Part shown: positions 18,654 to 30,532 of the stretch, piece by piece | Numbering within the stretch: the first letter of the stretch is position 1 | Layout: the number at the start of each line of letters is the position of its first letter | Assembly (NCBI RefSeq): GCF_013337285.1 | Contig: NZ_SUPW01000008.1 | Span: 124,001-188,000, forward strand | DNA length: 64,000 nucleotides | From: Agrobacterium tumefaciens | GTDB lineage: Bacteria; Pseudomonadota; Alphaproteobacteria; Rhizobiales; Rhizobiaceae | Direction of reading: 5' to 3' | Translations under genes and position numbers: made by a program | The notes under the pieces: model-generated | What the model saw: only the letters and a program-made list of their open reading frames with translations | What the model was told of the DNA's origin: nothing | Database searches by the model: none

Positions 18654-20156
18654 ATGAGTGAGACGATCGATACCAATATCTTCAATCTCGCGCCCGTGGC
18701 GATGTGGATCGAGGATTTCAGCGCAGTTAAGAACCAGTTCGATATCTGGCGGGCTGAGGGTGTCGAGGATTTCAGGGCGTTTCTTCTCGAAGATTTATCG
18801 CGGGTGGCGGCCTGTTCGCAGAAAATTCGCGTTATCAAGGTCAACGCCAGGACGCTGGAACTGTTCGAGGCGCGCGATCAGGCGCATCTCGTCGACAATC
18901 TGCACCGGATTTTTCGCGACGACATGCTGGAAAGCCATGTGAATGAGCTTTCCGAACTCTGGGCCGGCAAGACGGAATTCACCAGCAATGCCGTCAACTA
19001 TTCGATCGGCGGCAAACGGCTGGATATCCAGCTGCGCGGCGCGGTCATTCCCGGCCACGAAGCGACGCTCGGGCGGCTGCTTTTGACCACCGAGGATGTG
19101 ACGGAACGGGAGGAGGCTCGCCGCAAGGAGCTTTTCAATCGCCGTTATGCCGAGGGTATGTTCAAACATTCACCGGTTTCGCTCTGGGTGGAAGATTTCA
19201 GCCGCGTCCGTCGATTGATCGAGGAGGTCAGGGATCGCGGCATTGTCGATTTCCGGGTGTTCACGGATGTGCATCCGGAATTCGTGCGGCAATGCATGAG
19301 CGAAATCCGTGTCATCGACGTCAATCGAGCCACGCTCGACCTGTTCTGCGCGCCGGACCGGCAGGTTCTGCTGCAGCGGCTCGGCGATATTTTCCGCGGC
19401 GAGATGGAAAAGCCGTTCCGTGAACAGCTGATGGAGCTTTGGAACGGCAATCTCAACCACCATCGCGAGGTGGTGAACTATGCGCTTGATGGCTCGGAGC
19501 GGCATGTTCTCCTGCATTTTTCCGTCTTCCCCGGCCATGAGCAGGACTGGTCGCTGGTGCAGGTGGCGCTGACGGACATCACCGCCCGCAAGAAGGCTGA
19601 AGCCTATCTCGAATATCTCGGCAAGCACGATGTGCTGACCAAGCTGCACAACCGCGCCTTTTATTCGGACGAGTTGAACCGGCTGGAGCGCAACGCGCTC
19701 AGGCCCGTTTCCGCCATCGTCATCGATCTCAACGGCCTGAAGGAGGCCAATGACAAGCTCGGCCATGATGCCGGCGACGCCCTGCTGCGGCGGGTGGGAG
19801 AGGTGCTGAATGGCGTGGTCACTGCGCCGAACCATGCGGCGCGCATCGGCGGTGACGAATTCGCCATCCTTCTCCCCGGCGCCGACAAACAGATTGCCGC
19901 TGCCATGGTCGAAACCGTCTATGAGCTGCTGAAGATCAACAACCAGTTTTATTCAAGCGCGCCGCTCAGCCTGTCGCTGGGAGTGGCGACCAGCGAAGCC
20001 GGCGAGACGATGGAATCGCTGGTGCGCCGGGCCGATATGAATATGTACGAACATAAGAACGCCTACTATGCGGCCCTGCGCAACAGACCTGCCGATAATG
20101 GCGAGACGACGAAGAACAACCCGTCCGAGGCCGCCCCGCTTAAGCGTCTGTTCTGA
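18654..20156 (+). CDS. Diguanylate cyclase with two tandem PAS-like sensor domains
   Basis: 500 aa, no membrane helix, so cytoplasmic. Two homologous sensor units lie exactly 160 residues apart: residues 11-155 (WIEDFS at 18-23) and 171-312 (WVEDFS at 178-183). Each is followed by matching IRVIxVN..TL.LF, NLHRIFRDDM / RLGDIFRGEM and VNYxxxG blocks. The GGDEF domain spans about 320-480 with intact GGDEF at 399-403; no RxxD inhibitory site. A 25-residue polar tail follows. It should make c-di-GMP in response to an unknown ligand or redox cue. It follows allE but has its own upstream region. Start supported by GAGAAG 9 bases upstream. Confidence 0.92.
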   Translation: MSETIDTNIFNLAPVAMWIEDFSAVKNQFDIWRAEGVEDFRAFLLEDLSRVAACSQKIRVIKVNARTLELFEARDQAHLVDNLHRIFRDDMLESHVNELSELWAGKTEFTSNAVNYSIGGKRLDIQLRGAVIPGHEATLGRLLLTTEDVTEREEARRKELFNRRYAEGMFKHSPVSLWVEDFSRVRRLIEEVRDRGIVDFRVFTDVHPEFVRQCMSEIRVIDVNRATLDLFCAPDRQVLLQRLGDIFRGEMEKPFREQLMELWNGNLNHHREVVNYALDGSERHVLLHFSVFPGHEQDWSLVQVALTDITARKKAEAYLEYLGKHDVLTKLHNRAFYSDELNRLERNALRPVSAIVIDLNGLKEANDKLGHDAGDALLRRVGEVLNGVVTAPNHAARIGGDEFAILLPGADKQIAAAMVETVYELLKINNQFYSSAPLSLSLGVATSEAGETMESLVRRADMNMYEHKNAYYAALRNRPADNGETTKNNPSEAAPLKRLF

Positions 20157-20222
20157 GGAAAGGCGCGGGCGCTTCAAGGTGCGGGGGGCGTTCTAGCCTT
20201 CTGCGACGATTTACATCATCTC

Positions 20223-20522
20223 GACGTCATCCCTGGGCTTGTCCCACTCCTGTCCGGTTTAAATTTCCGGGCAGGTCGCAGTCTCTTTGAAGTCGGTGAT
20301 GAAGGGTGAACATTCCCTCAACGTCATCCTCGGCCTTGTGCCGAGGATCTGACCACGTCGAATAAAATCAATACGTTGGCAGATCATCAGGACAGGCCCG
20401 AGGATGACGTCGGCGCAATTGGCATGACTTTCCTTCCCGTCGGACGCCGCCGCTCTTGAGAGTCTTGTGCCTTGTCCAGAAATTTAAACGGGACAGGAGT
20501 GGGACAAGCCCGGGGAGGACGT
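20223..20522. repeat. Nested inverted repeats (MITE-like palindromic element)
   Basis: The outer arms (20223-20267 and 20479-20522, about 44 nt) are near-perfect reverse complements containing GGGCTTGTCCCACTCCTGTC. The inner imperfect arms (20321-20351 and 20380-20410, 31 nt) share the ACGTCATCCTCGG core. The whole 300-base block can fold as a two-level cruciform. No open reading frame with support lies inside. Related sequence is seen at 36901-37017 and 58381-58416. Confidence 0.75.
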
Positions 20523-20651
20523 TGGTGCGATTGGCCCGACGCTCCCTCCCGTTTCACGATTCCATTCCTCCTTGGTGTTCTGTCGGGGCCGTACGCATCT
20601 TCACAAGCGCGTGAGACAGCTGTTGCGCTGCAACATTTCCATTGCCCGAAT

Positions 20652-20679
20652 TTTACATACGTCTTAGTATGTATGTAAA
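20652..20679. promoter_or_regulatory. AcrR-type operator upstream of acrA
   Basis: A 28-base site with perfect 9-bp arms TTTACATAC (20652-20660) and GTATGTAAA (20671-20679) around a 10-base centre. The arms and spacing equal the E. coli AcrR operator as I recall it (TACATAC...GTATGTA, 24 bp). It sits 31 bases before the acrA start and would be bound by the TetR-family protein at 25162-25785. Confidence 0.75.
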
Positions 20680-20710
20680 TATGACCTTTTTTGTGGATTC
20701 GGAGCGCAGT

Positions 20711-21913
20711 ATGGCGAAGAAATTGGGGCAGATCGTGGCGGTGTTGTTGACGGGCATCGTTCTGGTCGGATGTAGCGACGAGCAGGCCTCTGCGCCCGCT
20801 GCGCCGCCGCCCGGCGCGGTGAAAGTCGTGACCGTGAAACAGGAAGAGCTGCCCATCACCAACGAATTGCCGGGACGCATCGCGCCGACACGGCTTGCCG
20901 AAGTGCGCCCGCGCGTTTCCGGCATCATCGTCGAGCGGGTGTTTGAACAGGGCTCGCTGGTGAAGGCGGGCGACGTTCTCTACCGGATCGATCCTGCGCC
21001 GTTCCAGGTGCGCGTCGACAGCGCCGAGGGAACATTGCGTCGGGCGCAGGCTGCACAGCTACAGGCGCGGCAGACGGCCGACAGGCAGCAGCAGCTGCGT
21101 CGCTCCAATGTCGGCTCGCAGCAGGAATTCGACAATGCCATCGCCCTGCTGGCGCAGGCTGACGCCGAGGTGGCCGTTGCCGAAGCTGGCGTCGCGGAAG
21201 CCAGGCTCAATCTGCAATATGCCAATGTGACCGCACCCATCAGCGGCATGATCGGCCGTGCGCGCATCACCGAAGGCGCGCTCGTCAGCGCCACCGGCTC
21301 GGAAAATCTCGCGACAATCCAGCAGCTCGATCCGATTTATGCCGACTTCACCCAGCCGGCCGCCGATCTCATCCGGCTGCGCAAGGCCCTGCAGGAAGGC
21401 CAACTGATGACTGGCCCGAACGAGGCCGAAGTCAACCTGCTGTTCGATGACGGCAGCCGTTATCCGCTTTCGGGCCGCCTGCTGTTCTCAGAGGCGGCGG
21501 TTGACGAAACCACCGGCCAGGTGACGCTGCGCGGCGAATTCCCCAACCCGAACGGCGATCTGCTGCCGGGCATGTATGTCCGTGTCCAGATCCAGCAGGG
21601 CATCCAGAAGGCGGCCTTTGCCGTGCCGCAGCAGGCGGTGCAGCGCGATGCGGGCGGGCAGGCGAGCGTGCTTGTGGTGAACGCTGAAGACACCGTCGAG
21701 CAGCGGCGCGTCAGCGTCGGTCGCTCCATCGGCGATCGCTGGGTGATTTCGGAAGGGCTTGACGATGGCGACCGCGTCGTTGCCGAAGGTTTTCAGAAAA
21801 CCGCGCCCGGCGCCAAGGTGAAGCCCGAGCCGTGGTCTGACGAGCCGGATGTCGCTGCCGCCGCCGGCAGTGACGGCGCTGCCGCTACCGAGACCCCGGC
21901 CGCGAAGCAATAA
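20711..21913 (+). CDS. acrA: RND efflux periplasmic adaptor AcrA
   Basis: 400 aa lipoprotein linking the inner-membrane pump to an outer-membrane channel. The start at 20711 is chosen because of GGAG six bases upstream and because an upstream start at 20642 would run through the operator. Signal and lipobox LVGC (C21). Then come the lipoyl/barrel-sandwich half PRVSGIIVERVFEQGSLVKAGD, an alpha hairpin about residues 95-170 rich in Ala/Gln, the second half motif YANVTAPISGMIGRARITEG, beta-barrel and membrane-proximal domains, and an Ala-rich tail. 11 nt before acrB. No outer-membrane factor gene is nearby, so a shared TolC-like channel is needed. Confidence 0.95.
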   Translation: MAKKLGQIVAVLLTGIVLVGCSDEQASAPAAPPPGAVKVVTVKQEELPITNELPGRIAPTRLAEVRPRVSGIIVERVFEQGSLVKAGDVLYRIDPAPFQVRVDSAEGTLRRAQAAQLQARQTADRQQQLRRSNVGSQQEFDNAIALLAQADAEVAVAEAGVAEARLNLQYANVTAPISGMIGRARITEGALVSATGSENLATIQQLDPIYADFTQPAADLIRLRKALQEGQLMTGPNEAEVNLLFDDGSRYPLSGRLLFSEAAVDETTGQVTLRGEFPNPNGDLLPGMYVRVQIQQGIQKAAFAVPQQAVQRDAGGQASVLVVNAEDTVEQRRVSVGRSIGDRWVISEGLDDGDRVVAEGFQKTAPGAKVKPEPWSDEPDVAAAAGSDGAAATETPAAKQ

Positions 21914-21924
21914 GGACCGATTTC

Positions 21925-25059
<3,135 letters not shown>

Positions 25060-25161
25060 AACGGATGTGAAAGCCGGATCATGTTCATGTGACTGACAGT
25101 CCGGCAATGCAGAAAGGCACGGTGCGAAAGCGCCGTGCCACGATTGGAAGGAGACATCAGC

Positions 25162-25785
25162 ATGCGCCGTACCAAGGCCGAGGCAGAAGAGACGCGTCAG
25201 GCGATCCTTGCCGCTGCCGAGCGTGTGTTCTTCAAAAAGGGTGTGGCCAATGCCTCGCTGGACGAGGTAGCGGTTGCGGCCGGCGTCACGCGCGGGGCAA
25301 TATACTGGCATTTTTCCAGCAAGACCGACCTTTTTATCGGCCTTTACAAATCGGTGGCGTTGCCCGAATCGGATCTGCTCGATTTCGGTGATCCTGATCT
25401 GAAGGGGTTGACCTTGCTGGCCAAGATCGAGGAGGCGGCCTGCAAGTGGCTGGCGCTTCTGGCGCAGGACGAACAACGCCAGCGCATCATGACCATCAGC
25501 CTGCGTACAAGCTATTCAGACGAATTCGCGCCTGTCCTGCATGCGCAGGAGGAACTGGACCGCTACCACAAGGATCGGCTGGAAGCGGCTTTCGAGCGGG
25601 CGCAGGCGGAAGGTGCGTTCAACGACAACTGGACAGCGGAATCGGCGCTCGGGGCGCTCTATTGGCTGCTGAAAGGCATCTGTTCCGACTGGCTGCTGTT
25701 CGGCAAGCGCTTCGATCTTGCAAAAGAGGGCGGCGAGGCCGTGCATAGCCTGATGAAAGGTTTCAGGCGCGCCGCAAATCCCTGA
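25162..25785 (+). CDS. acrR: TetR/AcrR-family repressor AcrR
   Basis: 207 aa; the ATG at 25162 is preceded by GGAAGGAGA. The N-terminal HTH is clear: ETRQAILAAAERVFFKKGVANASLDEVAVAAGVTRGAIYWHF split over residues 11-52, followed by the KTDLFIGLY helix typical of AcrR-like drug-responsive repressors. The C-terminal ligand domain is all helical. It is cotranscribed downstream of acrAB rather than divergent as in enterobacteria, so it would repress its own operon through the 20652-20679 operator and be released by pump substrates. Confidence 0.93.
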   Translation: MRRTKAEAEETRQAILAAAERVFFKKGVANASLDEVAVAAGVTRGAIYWHFSSKTDLFIGLYKSVALPESDLLDFGDPDLKGLTLLAKIEEAACKWLALLAQDEQRQRIMTISLRTSYSDEFAPVLHAQEELDRYHKDRLEAAFERAQAEGAFNDNWTAESALGALYWLLKGICSDWLLFGKRFDLAKEGGEAVHSLMKGFRRAANP

Positions 25786-25913
25786 TCCGATCCGCCATCA
25801 GGCCAGGAAGCCCCCTTCAAATTTCAGTGTATTCTAAAAGACGAGCGAAATTTGCTTTACGTACCTCAAAACGGACGTTAGCTTCTTCTCAGAGCTTTGG
25901 GAGGAGTTCGCTT

Positions 25914-25973
25914 ATGGTCAAATCAGGAAAAATCGAGGGGCAAAAACCGTTCGTTCTCACCGGCTGTCGGTGA
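25914..25973 (+). CDS. 19-residue leader ORF before the ribose-type ABC operon
   Basis: ATG at 25914 preceded by GGGAGGAG with 7-nt spacing, the best ribosome site in the region. It encodes MVKSGKIEGQKPFVLTGCR and stops at TGA 25971-25973, six bases before the ATG of the ATPase gene. It is in the same frame as the ATPase, whose own start has only a weak GGTGACGG site. It may be a leader peptide that couples translation, or an old longer N-terminus cut off by a stop codon. Confidence 0.45.
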   Translation: MVKSGKIEGQKPFVLTGCR

Positions 25974-25979
25974 CGGCGC

Positions 25980-27503
25980 ATGGCTTCTGCTGACGAAACT
26001 TCAGACCCCGTTCTTATCCGGACGGTTAGGCTGTCCAAATCCTTCGGGCCGGTTCAGGTTCTGAAGGATATCGAGATAGCGGTGCGCGCCGGCGAGGTGC
26101 ACGCCATCATCGGCGAAAACGGCGCCGGCAAATCGACGCTGATGAAGCTGCTGGCCGGCAATGAGAAGCCGACGGGTGGTGAAATTCTGATCGATGGTGC
26201 GGCGGTTACGCTTGGCGGACCGGTGGATGCCGAACATCGCGGCATCGTTCTCGTGCATCAGGAAATATTGCTGGCGCCTGATCTGACGGTGGCGCAGAAC
26301 ATCTATCTCGGCCGCGAATTGCATAAAGGTCCTGTTATGGACGACCGCGCAATGCGCGATGGTGCGCGCAGGGCCGTCGGCGATCTCGGCGGCACGATCG
26401 ATCCCGACGCCATCGTCGGCAGCCTGTCGATTGCCCAGCGGCAGCTGGTGCAGATCGCCCGCGTTCTGCTGGTGCCGCATCGTGTGGTGATTTTCGACGA
26501 GCCGACCGCGAGCCTCACACCCATCGAGACCGATGCGCTGCTGAACGTCATCCGCGACATCAGGGCGAAGGGTGTGGCTGTGCTCTATATTTCGCACCGC
26601 CTGCCTGAAGTGAAGGAGATCGCCGACCGTGTGACAGTGCTGCGCGACGGCAGGCTGGTCGCCTCGCATCCGGCCTCAGAGCTGGAGCCGGCTGATATGG
26701 CGCGGCTGATGGTGGGGCGCGATGTGGCGAAGCTCTATCCCGACCGCAATGCCGGCGGTGAGCGCGAGCCGGTTCTTGAGGTGGAGCACTTTAACGTTCC
26801 CGGTTATGCGCAGGATGCCGGTTTCCGCCTGCGCAAGGGCGAAATCCTCGGTTTCGCCGGTCTGGTCGGGGCGGGCCGGACGGAACTGATGGAGGGCGTT
26901 CTGGGCCTGCGGGCCGGGCGGGGAACGGTGCGCCATCTCGGGCGTGCGGTGCATTTTGCCAAGGCCGAAGACAGCCTGAAGGCGGGCATCGTTTATTTAA
27001 GCGAAGATCGCAAGGGCAAGGGACTGCTGCTCACCAAGGATTTGCGGGTCAATCTGACGCTTGCTTCGCTGAAGAAATTCAGCCGGCTGTTCCAGATCGA
27101 CACCCGTCGGGAGACCTCGGCGCTGGACGATGCAGTGCGCGATTTCGATATCCGCACTGGCCGCAAGGATCTGCTGGCGGGCCAGCTTTCCGGCGGCAAC
27201 CAGCAGAAACTGTTGCTCGCCAAGATGATGCTGCTCGATCCTTCCATCGTCATCATCGATGAGCCGACGCGTGGCATCGATATCGGCACCAAGCAGCAGA
27301 TTTACCGCTTCATCGCCGGGCTTGCGGAGGAGGGACGCTCGATCATCGTCGTTTCCTCGGAAATGCCCGAGCTGATTGGCATTTGCGACCGCATTCTGGT
27401 GATGCGTTCCGGCCGGATCGTCGGTGAGGTGACGGGTGAGCGTATGACTGAAAACGATATCGTGGCGCTGGCGACCGGCGTTCACACGCAGGAACTCGCC
27501 TGA
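25980..27503 (+). CDS. Sugar ABC transporter ATPase, RbsA/MglA type
   Basis: 507 aa with two nucleotide-binding domains in one chain, as usual for CUT2 importers. First domain: Walker A GENGAGKST, Walker B VVIFDEPTASLT. Second domain: degenerate Walker A GLVGAGRTE, intact signature LSGGNQQK, and VVIIDEPTRGID. The N-terminal 12 residues (SADETSDPVL) are extra. Translated possibly by coupling to the leader ORF ending 6 nt upstream. Works with the permease at 27556-28557 and the binding protein at 28629-29582. Substrate is a monosaccharide or related polyol, not readable. Confidence 0.93.
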   Translation: MASADETSDPVLIRTVRLSKSFGPVQVLKDIEIAVRAGEVHAIIGENGAGKSTLMKLLAGNEKPTGGEILIDGAAVTLGGPVDAEHRGIVLVHQEILLAPDLTVAQNIYLGRELHKGPVMDDRAMRDGARRAVGDLGGTIDPDAIVGSLSIAQRQLVQIARVLLVPHRVVIFDEPTASLTPIETDALLNVIRDIRAKGVAVLYISHRLPEVKEIADRVTVLRDGRLVASHPASELEPADMARLMVGRDVAKLYPDRNAGGEREPVLEVEHFNVPGYAQDAGFRLRKGEILGFAGLVGAGRTELMEGVLGLRAGRGTVRHLGRAVHFAKAEDSLKAGIVYLSEDRKGKGLLLTKDLRVNLTLASLKKFSRLFQIDTRRETSALDDAVRDFDIRTGRKDLLAGQLSGGNQQKLLLAKMMLLDPSIVIIDEPTRGIDIGTKQQIYRFIAGLAEEGRSIIVVSSEMPELIGICDRILVMRSGRIVGEVTGERMTENDIVALATGVHTQELA

Positions 27504-27555
27504 GGCTGCACGTTCCGAAAGAGTTGGCCTGAAGAAAAGACAATTGAGGGGAAAT

Positions 27556-28557
27556 ATGACCGAGGCCGCAACTGACACCGGCAAGACGCCGAAGACCTCG
27601 AAGGACTGGGACCTGCGCGCCGTGGCGCCGTTCGTGGCGCTGGCCCTGCTGCTGGTTCTCGGCACCATCGCCAATCCCAATTTCATCGGCATCGACAATC
27701 TGCTGAATGTCGTCACCCGCAGCGCCTTCATCGCCATCATCGCGCTTGGCGCAACCTATGTCATCACGTCAGGCGGGCTCGATCTTTCGGTCGGGGCCAT
27801 GGTGGCATTCGTCGCCAGCCTGATGATCCTGTTCATGAACAGCGGCGTCATCGCCAGCCCGCTTCTGATGCTGCTTGCCGCCATGGCGCTGGCGCTCGCC
27901 ATCGGTGCGGCCTGCGGGCTGGCCAACGGCCTTATCACCACCATCGGCCGCATCGAGCCCTTCATCGCCACGCTCGGCACCATGGGCATCTATCGCGGGC
28001 TGACCACCTGGCTGTCGCAGGGCGGCGCGATCACGCTGCGCAACCCGGAAATCCAGACGCTCTATCGCCCGGTCTATTTCGGCAATGTCTTGGGCGTGCC
28101 GGTGCCGATCGTCGTCATCTTCGTCACCGCTGCCATCGCCGCCTTCGTACTTTATCGCACCCGATATGGCCGGCATCTGACAGCGGTGGGGTCCAGCGAG
28201 GATGTGGCGCGTTATTCCGGTATTTCGGTCGCCCGGGTCCGTACCATCGCCTATGTCGTGCAGGGGCTCTGCGTTGCGGTGGCGGTGCTGCTTTATGTAC
28301 CGCGTCTCGCCTCCACCTCGGCTACCACAGGCATGTTGTGGGAGCTGCAGGCCATCACCGCCGTCGTTGTCGGCGGCACGGCGCTGCGCGGTGGGGTAGG
28401 GCGCATCTGGGGCACGATCTGCGGCGCCTTCATTCTGGAGATCGTCGGCAACATCATGATCCTGTCGAACTTCGTCAGCGAATATCTGATCGGCGCCATT
28501 CAGGGGGCCATCATCATCATCGCCATGCTGGTGCAGCGCTCGCTCAGCCGCAGGTGA
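27556..28557 (+). CDS. Sugar ABC transporter permease, RbsC type
   Basis: 333 aa; ATG at 27556 with GAGGGGAAAT upstream. Family features: LGTIANPNFIGIDNLLNVV near the first helix, ALGATYVITSGGLDLSVGAMVAF split across helices 2-3, and the ATPase-contact region AVGSSEDVARYSGISVARV. About ten hydrophobic helices. CUT2 permeases form homodimers, consistent with a single permease gene here. 52 nt after the ATPase gene, same operon. Confidence 0.93.
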   Translation: MTEAATDTGKTPKTSKDWDLRAVAPFVALALLLVLGTIANPNFIGIDNLLNVVTRSAFIAIIALGATYVITSGGLDLSVGAMVAFVASLMILFMNSGVIASPLLMLLAAMALALAIGAACGLANGLITTIGRIEPFIATLGTMGIYRGLTTWLSQGGAITLRNPEIQTLYRPVYFGNVLGVPVPIVVIFVTAAIAAFVLYRTRYGRHLTAVGSSEDVARYSGISVARVRTIAYVVQGLCVAVAVLLYVPRLASTSATTGMLWELQAITAVVVGGTALRGGVGRIWGTICGAFILEIVGNIMILSNFVSEYLIGAIQGAIIIIAMLVQRSLSRR

Positions 28558-28628
28558 CGTATCACGCCGCGCCAGTGGGGCAGGTGCGGTTGAAGGAGGA
28601 ACGCCCCGGTCTTGGGAGGAAAGAGACT

Positions 28629-29582
28629 ATGCGTAGAAAATTCATCGGCGTGGCATTGGTCGCGCTGGCTGCGGTGATTGCCGGTTCTGCGAATGCGCAG
28701 GACAAGAAGGTCACCATCGGCGTATCCATTCCGGCAGCCGACCATGGCTGGACGGCGGGCGTCGTTTATCACGCCGAACGCGTGGCCAAGCTCTTGATGA
28801 AGGAGCATCCGGGCCTGAACGTAATCGTCAAGACCTCGCCAGATGCTGCCAATCAGGCCAACGCGCTTCAGGACCTTGCCGTGCAGGGGCTGGACGCATT
28901 GGTGGTGCTGCCGTCGGATCCCGATCCGCTGGTCAACGCCATCAAGGAGATCAAGGATAAGGGCACCTTCGTCGCGCTGGTGGACCGTGCGCCGAGCGTC
29001 AACGACAATTCGATCCGCGATCTCTATGTTGCCGGCAACAACCCGGCGCTTGGCCAGGTGGCGGGCGAATATATCAAGAAGACCACGCCTGACGCGGAAG
29101 TGGTGGTCATTCGCGGCCTGCCGATCCCCATCGATCAGCAGCGCCAGGATGGCTTCGACAAGGGCATCGCCGGCTCCAACGTCAAGGTTCTCGACCGTCA
29201 ATACGGCAACTGGAACCGCGACGACGCCTTCCGCGTGATGCAGGACTATCTGACCAAATACAAGAAGATCGACGTGGTCTGGTGCCAGGATGACGACATG
29301 GCGATCGGCGTGCTGGAGGCGATCCAGCAGGCGAAACGTACCGATATCCAGTATATCGTTGCGGGCGCCGGTTCCAAGGACATGATCAAGAAGGTCATGG
29401 ACGGCGACAAGCTGGTGCCGGTTGACGTGCTTTACCCGCCGGCGATGGTGGCGACCGCCATGCAACTGACGGCCGGGCATTTCTACGATCAGGTGCCGGT
29501 TGCCGGCAATTATATTCTCGACGCGACCCTGATCACCAAGGACAATGCCGAGCAGTTCTACTTCCCGGATTCGCCGTTCTGA
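28629..29582 (+). CDS. Periplasmic sugar-binding protein, RbsB type
   Basis: 317 aa; ATG at 28629 with GGGAGGA upstream. Signal peptide of about 23 residues (VALVALAAVIAGSANA) then KKVTIGVSIPAADHGWTAGVVYHAERVAK, the start of a type-I periplasmic binding fold. The hinge and binding-loop stretch VQGLDALVVLPSDPDPLVNAIKEIKDKG and the VDRAPS segment are typical of CUT2 binding proteins. The W-C-Q-D-D-D-M-A near residue 220 is the usual NDxxA position. Last gene of the operon, before a clear terminator. No kinase or isomerase gene is linked, so the sugar cannot be named. Confidence 0.92.
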   Translation: MRRKFIGVALVALAAVIAGSANAQDKKVTIGVSIPAADHGWTAGVVYHAERVAKLLMKEHPGLNVIVKTSPDAANQANALQDLAVQGLDALVVLPSDPDPLVNAIKEIKDKGTFVALVDRAPSVNDNSIRDLYVAGNNPALGQVAGEYIKKTTPDAEVVVIRGLPIPIDQQRQDGFDKGIAGSNVKVLDRQYGNWNRDDAFRVMQDYLTKYKKIDVVWCQDDDMAIGVLEAIQQAKRTDIQYIVAGAGSKDMIKKVMDGDKLVPVDVLYPPAMVATAMQLTAGHFYDQVPVAGNYILDATLITKDNAEQFYFPDSPF

Positions 29583-29603
29583 TCTGATCTTCAGCTAAAA
29601 CCG

Positions 29604-29630
29604 ACGCCCGCCGCAAGGCGGGCGTTTCAT
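29604..29630. terminator. Terminator between ribose-type operon and LysR gene
   Basis: A 9-bp perfect stem ACGCCCGCC/GGCGGGCGT (29604-29612, 29617-29625) with a GCAA tetraloop, then TTTCATTT. Convergent position lets it serve both strands; AAAA precedes the stem for the minus strand. Confidence 0.85.
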
Positions 29631-29638
29631 TTGGCGGC

Positions 29639-30532
29639 TCACCCGTTCTTCTTGAACCACGCCGAAAGATAATCCACGAAGCTGCGCACCTTGGCCGGCA
29701 GGTAACGGCGATGCGGATAGACCGCGTAGATGCCCCTGTCCTTGGAAATATAATCGTCAAAGAGCGTTACCAGTTCGCCGGACTGGATATAGGGCCGGGC
29801 GATGAAGTCAGGGACCATGGCGATGCCAAGCCCGGCGCGGGCGGCGCGCAGTGTCGCCTGCGGGCTGTTGACCTCGATCGGCCCGCTGATGGTGACCGAA
29901 TTAGAGCCGCCATCCGGCTCCAGATATCGCACCGTATTGTGAAAGCGGGTATTGGTGTCGATGATGAAGGGAACACGGGAGAAATCCTGCGGCCCGTCGA
30001 GCGGCCCGTGCTGGGCCACGAAATCCGCCGTCGCCACCGCATAGACCCGGAAATCGGAAAGCTTGCGGGCGATGAGGCCCGAATCTTCCAGCCGGGTGAT
30101 CCGGACCGCAAGGTCGAAGCCTTCCTCGATCAGATCAACGAATCGGTCCTCCGCAACGATTTCCAGCGACAGTTCAGGATTTTCCTTGGCGAAATCGATC
30201 AGGCTTTGGCCGACATCGGCGTCGATGAAGGTACGCGGAACCGAAATCCTGAGCTTGCCCTTCAGATCGGCATTTTTCTCGCGCACCAGATCGGCAAGGT
30301 TGTCGATCTCCTTCAAAATGTCGGAAGCGGTGCGATAATAGGTGTGTCCCGCCTCGGTCATCGAGAATTGCCGGGTGGTGCGGTTGAGGAGCAGCGCGCC
30401 GAGATCATCCTCCAGTTCCCGGACATATTTGGACAGAAGCGCCTTGGAACGCCCGGTCTTGCGCGCGGCGGCGGAAAAACCCTCCGCCTCGACAACATCG
30501 ATAAAGGCGCGGATGCGGGTCAGGGTGTCCAT
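29639..30532 (-). CDS. LysR-family transcriptional regulator
   Basis: 297 aa, typical length. N-terminal winged HTH: LTRIRAFIDVVEAEGFSAAARKTGRSKALLSKYVRELEDDLGALLLNRTTR (shown in parts: AAARKTGRSKALLSKYV is the recognition helix). The effector domain follows, of the type common in proteobacterial CrgA-like LTTRs (LRISVPRTFIDADVG). Its target is unclear: it is divergent from the ornithine decarboxylase gene 538 bases away and convergent with the ribose-type operon. It may act on its own upstream region. Confidence 0.92.
   Translation of the reverse strand: MDTLTRIRAFIDVVEAEGFSAAARKTGRSKALLSKYVRELEDDLGALLLNRTTRQFSMTEAGHTYYRTASDILKEIDNLADLVREKNADLKGKLRISVPRTFIDADVGQSLIDFAKENPELSLEIVAEDRFVDLIEEGFDLAVRITRLEDSGLIARKLSDFRVYAVATADFVAQHGPLDGPQDFSRVPFIIDTNTRFHNTVRYLEPDGGSNSVTISGPIEVNSPQATLRAARAGLGIAMVPDFIARPYIQSGELVTLFDDYISKDRGIYAVYPHRRYLPAKVRSFVDYLSAWFKKNG

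Noticed and set aside
20642..20710. Upstream start for acrA adding 23 residues
   Set aside because: It would place the 28-bp repressor operator inside the coding region and put the lipoprotein signal peptide too far from the N-terminus.
25914..25982. TGA read-through as selenocysteine in the leader/ATPase frame
   Set aside because: No SECIS-like hairpin after the TGA was seen and the ATPase family has no selenocysteine; a leader peptide or decayed start is simpler.
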